Below, piece after piece: positions 1 through 9,645 of a DNA stretch of 64,000 bases. How positions within the stretch are numbered: position 1 is the stretch's first letter; every line of letters begins with the position of its first letter. A program made the position numbers and the translations under genes. This stretch comes from Rubidibacter lacunae KORDI 51-2 (GTDB lineage: Bacteria > Cyanobacteriota > Cyanobacteriia > Cyanobacteriales > Rubidibacteraceae), in NCBI RefSeq assembly GCF_000473895.1, contig NZ_ASSJ01000066.1, forward strand, positions 1 to 64,000, in the 5' to 3' direction. A model generated the notes under the pieces. It saw only the letters and a list, made by a program, of their open reading frames with translations. It ran no database searches and had not been told where the DNA came from.

Positions 1-277
1 TTTGCAGGGTTCGCAACACCTGACCGTATCGACCGGGATATTTGTCCTGCAGGTACTCGTAAAGGGTCGTGGCTTTGAGCCGCGGTTCCCGACGCAGCAT
101 CGGTTCGAGCTCGTCTTCCCACAGCCCATTAAGTGGGTCTCTGGGATTGACCTGCTGGGGCGGTGCGCCTCGATTGGGCTGATGGGTGCCGGCTTCAATG
201 CGCTGCCCGGTGCGTTCCGAGATGTCAGCGATGAAAGCAGCATCTGCCTGCCCGAGACCTAGTGTCCTGGCATTCAT
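1..277 (-). mobile_element. IS21-like transposase (IstA type), N-terminal part, cut by window edge
   Basis: An open minus-strand frame runs off the left end of the window. Its product reads from an ATG at 277 through ADISERTGQRIEAG and then LWEDELEPMLRREP and TLYEYLQDKYPGRYGQ. This is the usual start of IS21-family transposases: a helix-turn-helix, then a conserved region before the DDE core. The frame stays open upstream to a GTG at 319, so the true start is uncertain. Only the N-terminal 90 or so residues are inside the window, so intactness cannot be judged. It lies beside an IS630 remnant, which marks this edge as an insertion hot spot. Confidence 0.7.
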
Positions 278-483
278 ATAAGCTCGCTTCTGGTAAGAAT
301 GGATGGCTCTTCCTGACACTAGGCCGCCTCGGATGAAGGGATGCTCTAGTGTCTGGAGTTGTCCGGGCTTCGTTTCCGCTTACCGAGCCAGTGCCTCCCC
401 GGACGACAGGTCTGTCCTTTGACCCGCCAATGTCATTGGCGTTTGATAGTCGTCCACCGGACAAGCTAATTGTCGTCTAACAC

Positions 484-752
484 GTGATGCAGGTCGATGG
501 AGCGGGAGCACTGCTAGTGCCAGAGAACGTAATATTGCTGTTTCAGCCGGCTTACAGTCCCCAGGTGAATCCAATCGAGCGGTGCTGGGAATGTTTAAAT
601 AGCGGACTGAAGTGGCTGACCTATGTTGACTGGAGGAACTCCGAGAGCAGGTCAAAAAGCGGCTGCAGCAAGCGGGGCGGGACCTCATCACTTCGCTGAC
701 GGGGTGGAGGTGGACAATAGACCAGTTATCCGTATCAGAACTTTCGGGGATT
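484..752 (+). pseudogene. IS630-family transposase remnant, frameshifted
   Basis: The frame from 484 gives VPENVILLFQPAYSPQ and VNPIERCWECLNSGLKW, the DDE C-terminal signature of IS630-family transposases in which the last Glu follows NPIER. The family frame then moves near position 629: in the other frame the product continues EELREQVKKRLQQAG, SLTGWRWTIDQLSV, which is the normal end of such proteins. The N-terminal two thirds of the transposase is missing and a few residues are lost before the VPENV block. It is therefore a dead fragment. No terminal inverted repeats could be assigned. Confidence 0.8.
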
Positions 753-976
753 GGTATCAGTCAATGCCGTGCTGTTTTCACAGGTCAACTTCCCTTCGCT
801 GTCGAGCTAGCTGGTACATTCGAAATCGCCCCAGGAGGCTGCAAGATCGCGCGATGCGGACTGCGTCAATAGCAACGGAAGGGACTATTCGGATAATTCT
901 CAGAGTGGAAGTCCTGATACACAGTTGTTTCAGCCTAGAAGTGTCCGAACCAGGTCATCAGCTTCTATGTCTGGCG

Positions 977-1969
977 CTAGTGCTTTTGGCACAACAGCAG
1001 CGCAAACCACCCACGCGAGTCAGCGAACGTCCGGATAACCGGCAATGAGTGCTCATCAAGACAGGACTGCATCTGCTGGAGGTCGAACTTACGCGCGATC
1101 TCGGTGAGCATTGTTTCGCCAACAGCAAAATCGACTGTCAGGTCAAGGGTAGCCAGACGCACCTGATGGGCAACTTTGGCGCGCAAATAGGTTTCGATCT
1201 GACAGGCATCAGCGTTATAGAACGTCCAATGTTCGAAGCGATCGCGTTGGAAGTCCCCATCGAAGCGGCGATTGAGGTGGTCGAGCATGTTGAAGTTGAA
1301 CTCGGCCGTCACGCCTTGGCTGTCGTTGTAGGCGGCTTCCATAACGGCAACGACTTTTTGCAAATCGATGCCGACCAAGAAGTATTCACCTGTCGTCAGA
1401 GTTTCGGCAACGAGTGAAAAAAAGGTATCGCTTTCTGCTTCCGAGAAATTGCCGAGCGAGCTACCGATGAACGTCACCATCCGCGTCGGCAACGATGCCG
1501 GCGGCAGTTGCTGCAAGCCTTGCTCGTAAGTACCGACCAAGGAATGAATTTCGATGCCGGGATAGTCTTTAGCGAGCTGCTCGGCGCTTTCGACCAGGAT
1601 GCCCGCACTGATATCAATGGGGATGTAGTGCAGCGGTAAGTCCGCGCGCGCGTAAGCATCCAACAACAGACGCGTTTTCGTCGAGCTGCCGCTGCCGAGT
1701 TCGACTAAGTCGCACGCACCAGTTGCAGCAGCAATGTCATCGGCATATTGGCGGAAGATTGCTGTTTCCGCGCGCGTGAGGTAGTACTCCGGTAAGTCAC
1801 AAATCTGCTCGAACAGTTGCGAGCCGCGATCGTCATAAAAAAAACGCGCGGGCAATGCCTTTTGCGCTTGCGTCAGTCCCGCGATCGCGTCGCTGCCGTC
1901 ATCTTTGAGGGCTGTGTCTCCTGCCAGCACCGTCACGGTCGGACGCTGGGATTGCAAAAAGCTCGTCAT
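977..1969 (-). CDS. egtD: L-histidine N-alpha-methyltransferase EgtD
   Basis: EgtD trimethylates histidine with SAM to give hercynine, the first step of ergothioneine synthesis in the cytosol. From the chosen ATG (330 aa, the normal family length) one sees YDDRGSQLF at 45-53, YYLTRAE at 62-68, the SAM-binding motif ELGSGSSTKTR at 90-100 and GSSLGNF at 169-175, all in family order. The frame is open upstream to 2041, but the extra 24 residues (MPSSAIASRR...) do not look like family sequence, so the start at MTSFLQSQ is preferred. The partner gene egtB, usually adjacent in cyanobacteria, is not in this window; the downstream side is occupied by transposase remnants. Function is assigned by family. 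Confidence 0.93.
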   Translation of the reverse strand: MTSFLQSQRPTVTVLAGDTALKDDGSDAIAGLTQAQKALPARFFYDDRGSQLFEQICDLPEYYLTRAETAIFRQYADDIAAATGACDLVELGSGSSTKTRLLLDAYARADLPLHYIPIDISAGILVESAEQLAKDYPGIEIHSLVGTYEQGLQQLPPASLPTRMVTFIGSSLGNFSEAESDTFFSLVAETLTTGEYFLVGIDLQKVVAVMEAAYNDSQGVTAEFNFNMLDHLNRRFDGDFQRDRFEHWTFYNADACQIETYLRAKVAHQVRLATLDLTVDFAVGETMLTEIARKFDLQQMQSCLDEHSLPVIRTFADSRGWFALLLCQKH

Positions 1970-2200
1970 CACTCTTCCTCTTGCCTGCTCGTGCCCGTTT
2001 ACAGTCGAGGTCCGACGGCTGGCGATCGCGCTTGATGGCAAGCCGCAGCCGCAGCCGTTCCTGACTCACCCTAGCCCAAAAGAGTAGTCATTGCTACAGA
2101 CTTGCGGCAGGTCAATTGGGGGCTCGGCTGGACGTGCCAGAGGAAGATTGCAGAGGGAGTGGTTCCGAACAAAATCCATTCTGCCCGAGCGGCAATCGCC

Positions 2201-3229
2201 TCACCGCAGCGGGACGTCTACGTGCCTGGCCGGATTGTTCTGCCAGCGATCGGCAACGTGGGCGTAAGTTGCTGTTGTGCGCGGGTCGGCGTGACCGAGC
2301 AAATCCTGCACCTGACGCAAATCAGCTCCGGCTTGCAAGGACAAGGTGCCGGCCGTGTGGCGCAGGCTGTGCGTGGAGAGCGTGCGCCCATCGCGGTGCT
2401 TGAGCCCCGCTTGCTGCAAATAGCCGTCGACGACTTGACGAATGCCCCGCCGCGTCAGGCGCTTCCCTCCGGCGCGATTGCCGACTGCTGCAAAGAGCGG
2501 ACTGCTGGCAACAAGGCGATCGCCTTGCGCTTCGCGACTAGTTAGATAGTGCTGGAGCAGGGCTGCGATGTCATCGGTGAGCGGCACGATGCGTATGCTG
2601 CGCTTCCCTTCAACGCGAATGCCACAGCGACGGCCTTGTCGCTGCCAATCGGCGAGGTTGGCGCGGTGCATCTCCACCGTGCGCGGTCCTTCCAACGCCA
2701 TGATCGCGATCAGGGCGCGATCGCGCAGGGCCTTCAACGAGTTGTCGTCGGGGATTGCGGCCAACAATTCAACCAGTTCGTCGCGTTCGAGATAAGTGAT
2801 GCGCTCGGCAGGGTCGCGCTTTTCGCGCGGGGCACGGATGCCCAGGGCGGGATTTACCGACAGTAGCTCGCGCTCGATCAAGGCATCGTAAAAGCGCCGC
2901 AACACCGACAGCTTCAGCGCGACGGTTGCGGGTTTGTAGCTGCGGGACTCCACCAACCAGCGACGATAGCGCTTGATTTCCCGCTGCGTCACGTCCAGCG
3001 GATGCCGGTCGGATCGATCGCACCACTGCAAAAACTGTTGGAGCTGGGCGCTATAGGTGCGAATCGTGTCTGCGGCAGCATCACCTGCCCCGACGTCGAC
3101 GTGCAGGAAGTCAGCAAAAGCGGTCAGCAACTCCGCTCGGTCGCGTAACGGTTGCTGCGCGATTGCCTCGAAATCGGCGGGCACGATCGCGGACGGAGGG
3201 CACTCAGACACGGACACCTCGCGGAGCAA
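2201..3229 (-). CDS. Tyrosine recombinase (XerC/XerD-like integrase)
   Basis: A 342-residue site-specific recombinase. The N-terminal SAM-like core-binding domain covers about 30-125 and the catalytic domain about 145-330. All expected catalytic residues are visible: Arg183 in GPRTVE, Lys209 in EGKRSIR, His287 and Arg290 in THSLRH, His313 in LLGHADPRTTATYAHV, and the nucleophile Tyr322. It is thus likely active. Size and layout resemble the chromosomal Xer recombinases that resolve chromosome dimers, but a phage or element integrase cannot be excluded since no neighbouring att or dif site was identified and IS debris lies 1.5 kb away. It is separated from egtD by about 230 bp. Confidence 0.88.
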   Translation of the reverse strand: MLREVSVSECPPSAIVPADFEAIAQQPLRDRAELLTAFADFLHVDVGAGDAAADTIRTYSAQLQQFLQWCDRSDRHPLDVTQREIKRYRRWLVESRSYKPATVALKLSVLRRFYDALIERELLSVNPALGIRAPREKRDPAERITYLERDELVELLAAIPDDNSLKALRDRALIAIMALEGPRTVEMHRANLADWQRQGRRCGIRVEGKRSIRIVPLTDDIAALLQHYLTSREAQGDRLVASSPLFAAVGNRAGGKRLTRRGIRQVVDGYLQQAGLKHRDGRTLSTHSLRHTAGTLSLQAGADLRQVQDLLGHADPRTTATYAHVADRWQNNPARHVDVPLR

Positions 3230-3294
3230 CAGTAGGCACCTTCAAGCATACGCCACGGTCAACGAGCGTCCGACTGGTCGGCATGCGGCTCGGG

Positions 3295-4161
3295 CTAGCG
3301 CGGCGTCGGCTGGGCTTCCAGGTAAGTTAAGAATTCCAGCAGCTCGGTTTCGTCTAGGAGCTGACGCGATCGCTTGCCGTAAGTTTCCTCAAGGAACTGG
3401 CGTCCTTGTTCGCTGTTCCAGCGCAAGCGCTTCAGCTCGACATTGGTGCGCGCGATGATGTCGGAATAGTCAATGGGCGAGTTTTCAGGTTCGCCCTTGG
3501 CTGCTGCCTTCGCCGTCCCCTTAGATGTCGCGCTCTTAGATCTAGTCGATTTCTTCTTAGGAGCGGGCAGCGGCTCTCTCTGCGGTTCGGGCGAGATCGC
3601 CGCAGAAGGAGGGGGTTCGGTTGAGTAGGGCTCTGGCGTCAGCGGGTGCGGGGCTGTTTTGTCGTCCCACCAGTTTGGCTGCGTACCGGCAGCAGCCGGC
3701 GTCGATACGGGCATCGACCCTGTAGGGGATGGCGCAAAACTCGACCAGTCGGTCGAGCCGGGACTCGACTCGGGACTCAATGCCTCCCCAACCTCAGAGC
3801 GGACATTGGGCTCGGGCTCGGATACGACCTCTGATGGTGCGGCAGCATACGGTGGTTCGGGCTCGGGCAGGAACAACCCAGTCGGCGAGTCCGCCAAATC
3901 CGCTGGGGTCGATGACGCTACTGGCGGCGTTAGTGGGGTAGCGACGGGCAGAACATCCAATGCGATCGCGTCGAGAGCGCGCTGGCGAGCGGCATTTTCT
4001 GCCTCCTCAACTGTATCGCCAGCGGCCAGAGCCGTTGCCAAGATCGTGTTGCCGTCTCGAACTGACACGCGTACGATGTACTGTCCGCGGTCGAGCTGAA
4101 TCAAATCACCGGCGATTCCGCCACCAGGAAAGCGCGCTCGAAACTCTCGAAGCGTTGCCAT
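3295..4161 (-). CDS. Conserved cyanobacterial hypothetical protein with Pro-rich linker
   Basis: A 288-residue protein of unknown function. It has three parts: an N-terminal globular segment (about 1-75, RARFPGGGIAGDLIQL then QYIVRVSVRDG and a helix EAENAARQRALDA) that resembles a dsRNA-binding-like alpha-beta fold by eye only; a long Pro/Ser/Glu-rich low-complexity linker (about 80-210) with a basic KKKSTRSKSATSK patch; and a conserved C-terminal helical segment (IDYSDIIARTNVELKRLRW, LLDETELLEFLTYLEAQ). The frame is open to 4347, but the upstream 62 residues look random and the ATG at 4161 starts the conserved block. No pathway can be assigned. Confidence 0.75.
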   Translation of the reverse strand: MATLREFRARFPGGGIAGDLIQLDRGQYIVRVSVRDGNTILATALAAGDTVEEAENAARQRALDAIALDVLPVATPLTPPVASSTPADLADSPTGLFLPEPEPPYAAAPSEVVSEPEPNVRSEVGEALSPESSPGSTDWSSFAPSPTGSMPVSTPAAAGTQPNWWDDKTAPHPLTPEPYSTEPPPSAAISPEPQREPLPAPKKKSTRSKSATSKGTAKAAAKGEPENSPIDYSDIIARTNVELKRLRWNSEQGRQFLEETYGKRSRQLLDETELLEFLTYLEAQPTPR

Positions 4162-4916
4162 TGTCTCTTCGCCTATTCTCCCGTTGCCTGCAACCCCAGT
4201 TCCAACGACCGCTGCCTCCCGACCGCTGTCGAAGTCCGTCCCCCCGGGCGACCCATCTGCCTTCCCGTGCGTAAAGGAGATCCCCAACGGTGAACGATCG
4301 CGTTGATAAAGTCGCCTACAAATGTAGCACGTTTGTTCTGGTAGCAATGCTCAATCGCGTCCGGAGGCGGCGAGCAGTCAAACTAAGATAAACTAGACTC
4401 CGATCGTTTGACGCGGCTCACCTTGTGCCCGATATGCCGGGTTCTCCCCACCGCTCGTTTGTGCCAGGTGCTGGAGATGCGCTCTCGCTAAGAGAATTGC
4501 ACTGCGATTTGCACTGCTGCAGCGGAACGCGGATACGAGGGCAACCGTCGGCGCGCTTCAGCAGTTACGTCGCGTTTAGCAGTCTATACTGCACGCTGCG
4601 GTCGCGGATTCGTAGTGCTTGCCTCCGAGGTATTCGTCCTAGGAGGGGAGTTTTACCCGACGGCGTCATCAGCACGGATCGAGGTTGGTTGCGGAAAAGG
4701 CAATCGCGGCGCGGACGCCAAGGCATTTGCAGGCGTTTGCTCTTCGATCCAAATTCAGCACTGGCTTAAAATTGGCGCGGCAACTGGAGCAGGTGTTGAA
4801 CGCTCTCCGAGTTCGCTCGCCGACTCCGTGCGGGCAGTGGCAAAGCTTTCATAGACCCCTGCACGCACTCAATCATCACTCTCCAGCCATTCGAGGAATT
4901 TCGAGGACACGCGCGC
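4162..4916. other. Divergent intergenic region, no gene seen
   Basis: About 750 bp between two divergent genes. The open frames present have no recognisable product and look like chance frames in G+C-rich DNA. Promoters for both flanking genes should lie here, but I could not pick -10/-35 elements with confidence. Confidence 0.4.
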
Positions 4917-7253
4917 ATGGAATTTTCGATCGCGACGCTGCTGTCGCATCTCAGCGAAGACAAGCTCATTGCTCCCAAGGTTCTAGAAAAGAAGCTCGAC
5001 TGCCAGGACTTCACCACGCTGGAACGACTGCAAATTGCTCTCGACGCGCTCGAACGTATCGGCATCGTAGATAAGGAGCGCGGGAAGTACCGACGCTTGC
5101 CTCATGAAGACACCGTAGAAGCCCGCTTGCGCTGTTCGAGCAAAGGCTTTTGTTTCGCCATCCAAGACGCAGAAAGTGCCGAAGATATTTACGTGCGCGA
5201 AAGCTATCTCGGCAGCGCGTGGAATGGCGATCGCGTCTTAGTCCGCGTAACCAAGGAAGGCAGCCGCCGCCGTTCGCCCGAGGGCGAAGTGCAAGTGATT
5301 CTCGAGCGAGCCAATCCGGCAGTTTTGGCGCAGGTCAAGCAAACCGATACCGGTTTCCGTGCTGTGCCCCTCGACGATCGCCTGTTATTCGAGTTGGGAT
5401 TGGTGTGCGGCGAGGATGAGGATGATATCGATCCTGCCACAGCAGTCGGCAAGCTCGTTCACGTCGAGGTGATGCGCTATCCGCTCGGCGATGCCCCGCC
5501 GAAGGGACGCATTCTCCGCATTCTCGGCAGCGATGCCGAAGAAGCAGCCGATACCGATATTGTCTGCTGCAAGCACTACCTCCGTCGCCAGTTCCCTGCC
5601 GCTGTCGAACAGGCACTCGATGACATGCCCGACGGCTTCGATCCTGCGGAACTCGGGGGGCGTCGAGATTTGCGCGAGTTGCTAACCCTGGCATTCGCCG
5701 ATCTCTCCGAGACCGAACGCGTCCCAGCGGCCATCGAAACTGCTTATTCCTTGGAGCCAGTCGATAACGAGCTGTGGCGGTTAGGCATTCACATGGCCGA
5801 TGTGGCTTCGTGGGTGCCGCTGGACGGAGCGATTGCTGCCGAAGCTCGCTTGCGCGGTACGGCGACTTTCCTCGGCGACTTGGTCTTGCCGCTGTTCCCC
5901 GAAGCAGTTGCCGAGCGCTACTCTTTGGAGCCGGAAAGCGATCGCCTGGCAACGAGCCTATTTTTGACCCTCGATGCTATGGGTGCGGTCGTATCGTTCG
6001 AGTTGGTCCAAAGCGTCGTGTGCGTCGATCGGTTGCTCGACTATCGCGAAGCACAGTCGCTGCTCGGCCGCCAGGACGCAGTTGCTGCCGACCTCGCCCC
6101 GGTTGTGGCCGTGCTGGACGATTTGTTTTTCAAACTCAGCCCACTGGTGAAAGCACAGCGCCAGCAAGACGGGGCATTCGAGCTAGAACTACCGGAGCGG
6201 CTGTCGCTGTTCCCCGACGAAGGACGCACTGGTGCTTTGGTGACCTCGCCGGCCCTGCCCGTGCGAGCGTTGTTGGGCGAGCTGGCGCTACCGGCTGGCC
6301 GCGCGCTCTCCCGACATTTTCAGGCGTTGGAATTGCCGGGCATTTACCGCACCCAAGTTGCACCAGACAGTAGCGACCTCGAAGATGCGATCGCGTTCGG
6401 CAACAATTCGGGCTTGACATTGGCTCTGGAGTCGGAAACAGAAGTTAAACCGCAAGACTACCAAAACTTTTCCCAACAACTCTCCAAGTCCTCCGCACCT
6501 CAGGTCCTGGCATTTCTGCTTGAGAAAACCTTGCCGCTACCCAAGTACAGCTATAAACCCGGCTCGCACTTCGGGCTGGCCTGCTCGGACGGGTACATGT
6601 CCTGTCTCGCGCCCGGACAGCGCTACGCCGACTTTTACGTACAGCACGTCCTCAAAGCCTTGCTCGAGCAGGGTCGCGATCGCCGCCACAGCCGCGCTAA
6701 GGAAGGTGTGGATTTGGGCAGCAGCGACAGCCACGGCAAAATCAACTGGAATGTTTTACCGACCCAACTCGGTGCCGACCTTGAAGTCGGTTTGTCGGGT
6801 TTGGTTTCGGATCTCAACAACAGTGAGAAGATTGCCGAGGACGCCGAGACCGATTTGATCGGGCTCAAGAAAGCCGAGCAGATGAAGGAGCGGACGGGCC
6901 AGGTCTTCGACGGTTGGATCGTAGGCGTGCAAACTTATGGCTTCTTCGTCGAGATCGAGGAACTTTTGGTGGAGGGGCTCGTTCACGTCAGCTCGCTGAA
7001 AGACGATTGGTATGAATACCGCGCGCGGCATACGTGTCTGGTCGGTCGCAAGAATCGCATTGCGTACCGCCTCGGTTCTCGGGTTAAGGTCCGCGTCAAG
7101 AGCGTAGACTATTACCGCCAGCAGATCGATTTGGTGACGGTGAACGACGGCAGCCAAGAAACCATGACCGACTTGCTCGACGACGACGGCAACGGTCGCG
7201 ACTTCGATCCCAACCGCGATGCACCTAGTGGCGGAACGGGCGAGGAAGAATAG
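4917..7253 (+). CDS. RNase II/R-family protein (Zam-like) with altered active site
   Basis: A 778-residue protein with the layout of RNase R/II exoribonucleases: N-terminal helix-turn-helix-like and cold-shock segments (about 1-200), an RNB domain (about 245-620, with LGIHMADVASWV at 289-300 and GQRYADF near 563-569) and a C-terminal S1 RNA-binding domain (about 658-735, VFDGWIVGVQTYGFFVE). Length and divergence match the cyanobacterial Zam group rather than classical Rnb. The catalytic block that in active enzymes reads D-P-x-D-A-R-D-x-D-D-A is replaced by FADLSETERVPAAIE (260-274), so the metal-binding aspartates are largely missing. RNA binding may remain while nuclease activity is doubtful. 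It ends 25 bp before the convergent PEP-synthase-like gene. Confidence 0.85.
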   Translation: MEFSIATLLSHLSEDKLIAPKVLEKKLDCQDFTTLERLQIALDALERIGIVDKERGKYRRLPHEDTVEARLRCSSKGFCFAIQDAESAEDIYVRESYLGSAWNGDRVLVRVTKEGSRRRSPEGEVQVILERANPAVLAQVKQTDTGFRAVPLDDRLLFELGLVCGEDEDDIDPATAVGKLVHVEVMRYPLGDAPPKGRILRILGSDAEEAADTDIVCCKHYLRRQFPAAVEQALDDMPDGFDPAELGGRRDLRELLTLAFADLSETERVPAAIETAYSLEPVDNELWRLGIHMADVASWVPLDGAIAAEARLRGTATFLGDLVLPLFPEAVAERYSLEPESDRLATSLFLTLDAMGAVVSFELVQSVVCVDRLLDYREAQSLLGRQDAVAADLAPVVAVLDDLFFKLSPLVKAQRQQDGAFELELPERLSLFPDEGRTGALVTSPALPVRALLGELALPAGRALSRHFQALELPGIYRTQVAPDSSDLEDAIAFGNNSGLTLALESETEVKPQDYQNFSQQLSKSSAPQVLAFLLEKTLPLPKYSYKPGSHFGLACSDGYMSCLAPGQRYADFYVQHVLKALLEQGRDRRHSRAKEGVDLGSSDSHGKINWNVLPTQLGADLEVGLSGLVSDLNNSEKIAEDAETDLIGLKKAEQMKERTGQVFDGWIVGVQTYGFFVEIEELLVEGLVHVSSLKDDWYEYRARHTCLVGRKNRIAYRLGSRVKVRVKSVDYYRQQIDLVTVNDGSQETMTDLLDDDGNGRDFDPNRDAPSGGTGEEE

Positions 7254-7278
7254 GTCGGTGCAGGCGGTCTCTATCCTG

Positions 7279-9528
7279 CTAGGTGGCGTGGCGTCGCGCT
7301 GCCTCCAGGAGCAGGTGCCGCTCGGCACGCAGAATGACCTTGTGGCTGAGAGCGATCGCGTCCGGTTCTACAGAAATTGCCGTAACGCCCCAATGCACGA
7401 GCTGTTCGACGGTCTCTGGTTCTGCCGCTAGCGGACCGCAGACCGCACAGGGCAGGTTTGCCGCCCGCGCTTGCCCCACGAGCTGCTGCAGCACTGCTAG
7501 CAACGTCGGACGATACTCCGCCCAGCGGGCCTCCGGGTCGTCGCGATCGATGCCCAGTGCAAGCTGCGCTAGGTCGCTCGTACCGATCGCGATGCCGCTT
7601 GCACCAACGCGGGCATACTCCGGCAATAGCACCCCCACCGACGGCACCTCGGCCATGATCCACAGCGGCATCCCGCCTAAGCCCGCCGCGATCGTCTGCT
7701 GCCGGCAAAACTCGAATTCCGCAACGCTGCGCACGTACGGCAAGATCAACCGCACGTTCTTCGCACCGCGCGCGCGCGCCACTGCCAGCGCTGCTAACTC
7801 GACCTCAAACGCTCGCGCGTCCAGTCGATAGCCCGCAGTACCCCGTTGCGGGGACAGCGCGCGGAACCCAGGCACCCCGGGCGGCCAATCCAGCGAGCGA
7901 TAGTGGACGGGTCGCGGTGCAAACGCCCGGGCAAACGCCAACACTAACTTGCCGAGGCGATCGCGCAGCTCTTCCGGACGATCGCGCAGCCACGCCTCCA
8001 GCGGGCGCTCCCCGGTCAGATCGAGCAATATCATCTCCGCTCGCAGCAACCCTACACCCGTTACCGGCATCGCTGCCACTTTTGCCAGCAAGTCAATTTG
8101 GCTGCAGCTGACCCACAAATGCGTTGCAGGAAGGTTTTGTTCGGCAGCTGCCAGCAACTGGGGAACCGTTGGTTTCGGGGCTGACTGCTTGCCCGGCAAG
8201 CGCACCTCACCGCGCGTGCCATCGAGTTCGACCACGTCGCCATCGCGCAGGCGTCGCGTCGCGTCGCGCGCGCTGACTACAGCCGGAATCCCCAATTCTC
8301 TCGCCAAAATGGCTGCGTGGCTGGTAATTCCGCCCTGCTCGGCGATCGCCCCTGCTGCTCGCTTGAGCAGTGGCAGCCAGTCCGGTTCCACGGCTCGCGC
8401 TACTAAGATCGCCCCCTCGGGGAAAGCATGCAGCGGTGCGGGAGTTATCTCGGGCATGACCCAGATCTTGGCTGTGGCTGTCCCTGGTGCCGCCGCGATC
8501 CCGCGCATCATGGGCGCTCTCGCGTCTGAAGCCATTTTCGCTAGTTCCCTGCACGGCTGAAGCAGCGTGGCAGCCGGCTGATAGCGGTCGAACTGCACCA
8601 GCCAAATCTGCTCGGTTGCTGACGCGTCGGTTGCTGACCCGGCTGCAAGCGCCCATTCCAAATGAAACTCAGCTGCAACTTCGTCCGCCAGCTGCGCGAT
8701 CGTGGTCAATAACTGTTCCAAGCAAGCGGCGCTCAGCGCGCATGCTCGCCGGGTTGCGGACTGTTGGCGCGACTGCATCAGCAGCTCGCCTTCCGGCGCG
8801 AGATGATAGGTTACGGGTTTGGTTCCGATGTGCCGGGAGACGATCGTGCCGTCCGGCCGGATCTGGTAAAAGTCGGGTTCTGCCTCGCCGCGCGCGAGGG
8901 CGTGACCGAGACCCCGCACCGCCCGCAACTCCCACTTCTGAGTATCGGTGGTTACCGAGCCGGCCGCGATCGCGTTAGTCAGCGGCTGCACCAGCAGTGC
9001 CAGACTCAGTGCCTCTAGCTCCACCGCCGAACGCTGCCAGTAGAACAAGCTGCGCGCCGAGAACAGTTCTGCCCACACCCGCTTGCACGCCATCGCGATC
9101 GCCTCCGGTCGATTGCGGCAAACGCGCGAGGGCAGCAATCCCGGCACCTGTTGCTGGTACGGCGGCGGCACGACGAGCGAAGGTCTGACGATAACGGCCG
9201 GTGCCTCCAGCTCGATGCTCGCGATCGCGTCGACTGCGGCTGTTGGCAATTCAGCTGCCAATAGCGAGCGCTTGGCCTGTTGGGCGATTTGCTGTAAGGC
9301 CCGCGTGTCGTTGGCGTTGAAATGCAAGGCTGCATCGGGCCAATCTGCCAATAGGATGTCTGTCTGCCCGAGCTGCGCCAGCACCTCTGGGAGCGCCGAC
9401 CCGGCAATGGCGTAACCTGGCACGACAGGATAGCCCAGTTGCAGTAACTGGGCGAGGGCAGACGCTTTACTTCCGAAAAGTGCCGTATTACCCGGATCGA
9501 GGCAGTCCAACCGGTGGAGCATCTTCAC
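7279..9528 (-). CDS. Phosphoenolpyruvate synthase-like protein (PEP-utilising family)
   Basis: A 749-residue protein with the three-domain order of PEP synthase, which makes PEP from pyruvate and ATP. The N-terminal ATP-grasp part is divergent: GSKASALAQLLQLGYPVVPGY (19-39) is recognisable, but the usual RSS-A-E-D motif is only RPS at 115-117. The central phosphohistidine domain is intact, GGITSHAAILARELGIPAVV with His404. The C-terminal barrel has GVGLLRAE (493-500), GTSDLAQLALGIDRD (651-665) and the expected Cys699 in CAVCGP. It is somewhat shorter than the roughly 800-residue PpsA. The phosphotransfer and C-terminal centres look usable; nucleotide binding is uncertain, so it may be a divergent paralogue rather than the main PpsA. 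Confidence 0.8.
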   Translation of the reverse strand: MKMLHRLDCLDPGNTALFGSKASALAQLLQLGYPVVPGYAIAGSALPEVLAQLGQTDILLADWPDAALHFNANDTRALQQIAQQAKRSLLAAELPTAAVDAIASIELEAPAVIVRPSLVVPPPYQQQVPGLLPSRVCRNRPEAIAMACKRVWAELFSARSLFYWQRSAVELEALSLALLVQPLTNAIAAGSVTTDTQKWELRAVRGLGHALARGEAEPDFYQIRPDGTIVSRHIGTKPVTYHLAPEGELLMQSRQQSATRRACALSAACLEQLLTTIAQLADEVAAEFHLEWALAAGSATDASATEQIWLVQFDRYQPAATLLQPCRELAKMASDARAPMMRGIAAAPGTATAKIWVMPEITPAPLHAFPEGAILVARAVEPDWLPLLKRAAGAIAEQGGITSHAAILARELGIPAVVSARDATRRLRDGDVVELDGTRGEVRLPGKQSAPKPTVPQLLAAAEQNLPATHLWVSCSQIDLLAKVAAMPVTGVGLLRAEMILLDLTGERPLEAWLRDRPEELRDRLGKLVLAFARAFAPRPVHYRSLDWPPGVPGFRALSPQRGTAGYRLDARAFEVELAALAVARARGAKNVRLILPYVRSVAEFEFCRQQTIAAGLGGMPLWIMAEVPSVGVLLPEYARVGASGIAIGTSDLAQLALGIDRDDPEARWAEYRPTLLAVLQQLVGQARAANLPCAVCGPLAAEPETVEQLVHWGVTAISVEPDAIALSHKVILRAERHLLLEAARRHAT

Positions 9529-9645
9529 GCAAACACGACAGCCGCGGGCTGCCGGTTGAGGTTGGGGGGGCTGAGGCTTTTGTTAACCAAATATTAAAGG
9601 ATCGTGAAGCTTCTCAGGACTGACCGCCGTATCGCGGCTTGCGCG

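Noticed and set aside
3659-4099. Plus-strand frame opposite the hypothetical gene at 3295-4161
   Set aside because: Low-complexity shadow of the Pro/Ser-rich linker, without a conserved block.
5335-5952. Long minus-strand frame inside the RNase-family gene, and similar antisense frames elsewhere
   Set aside because: High G+C creates long antisense frames; the products are Arg/Pro-rich and match no family, while the sense frame is clearly coding.
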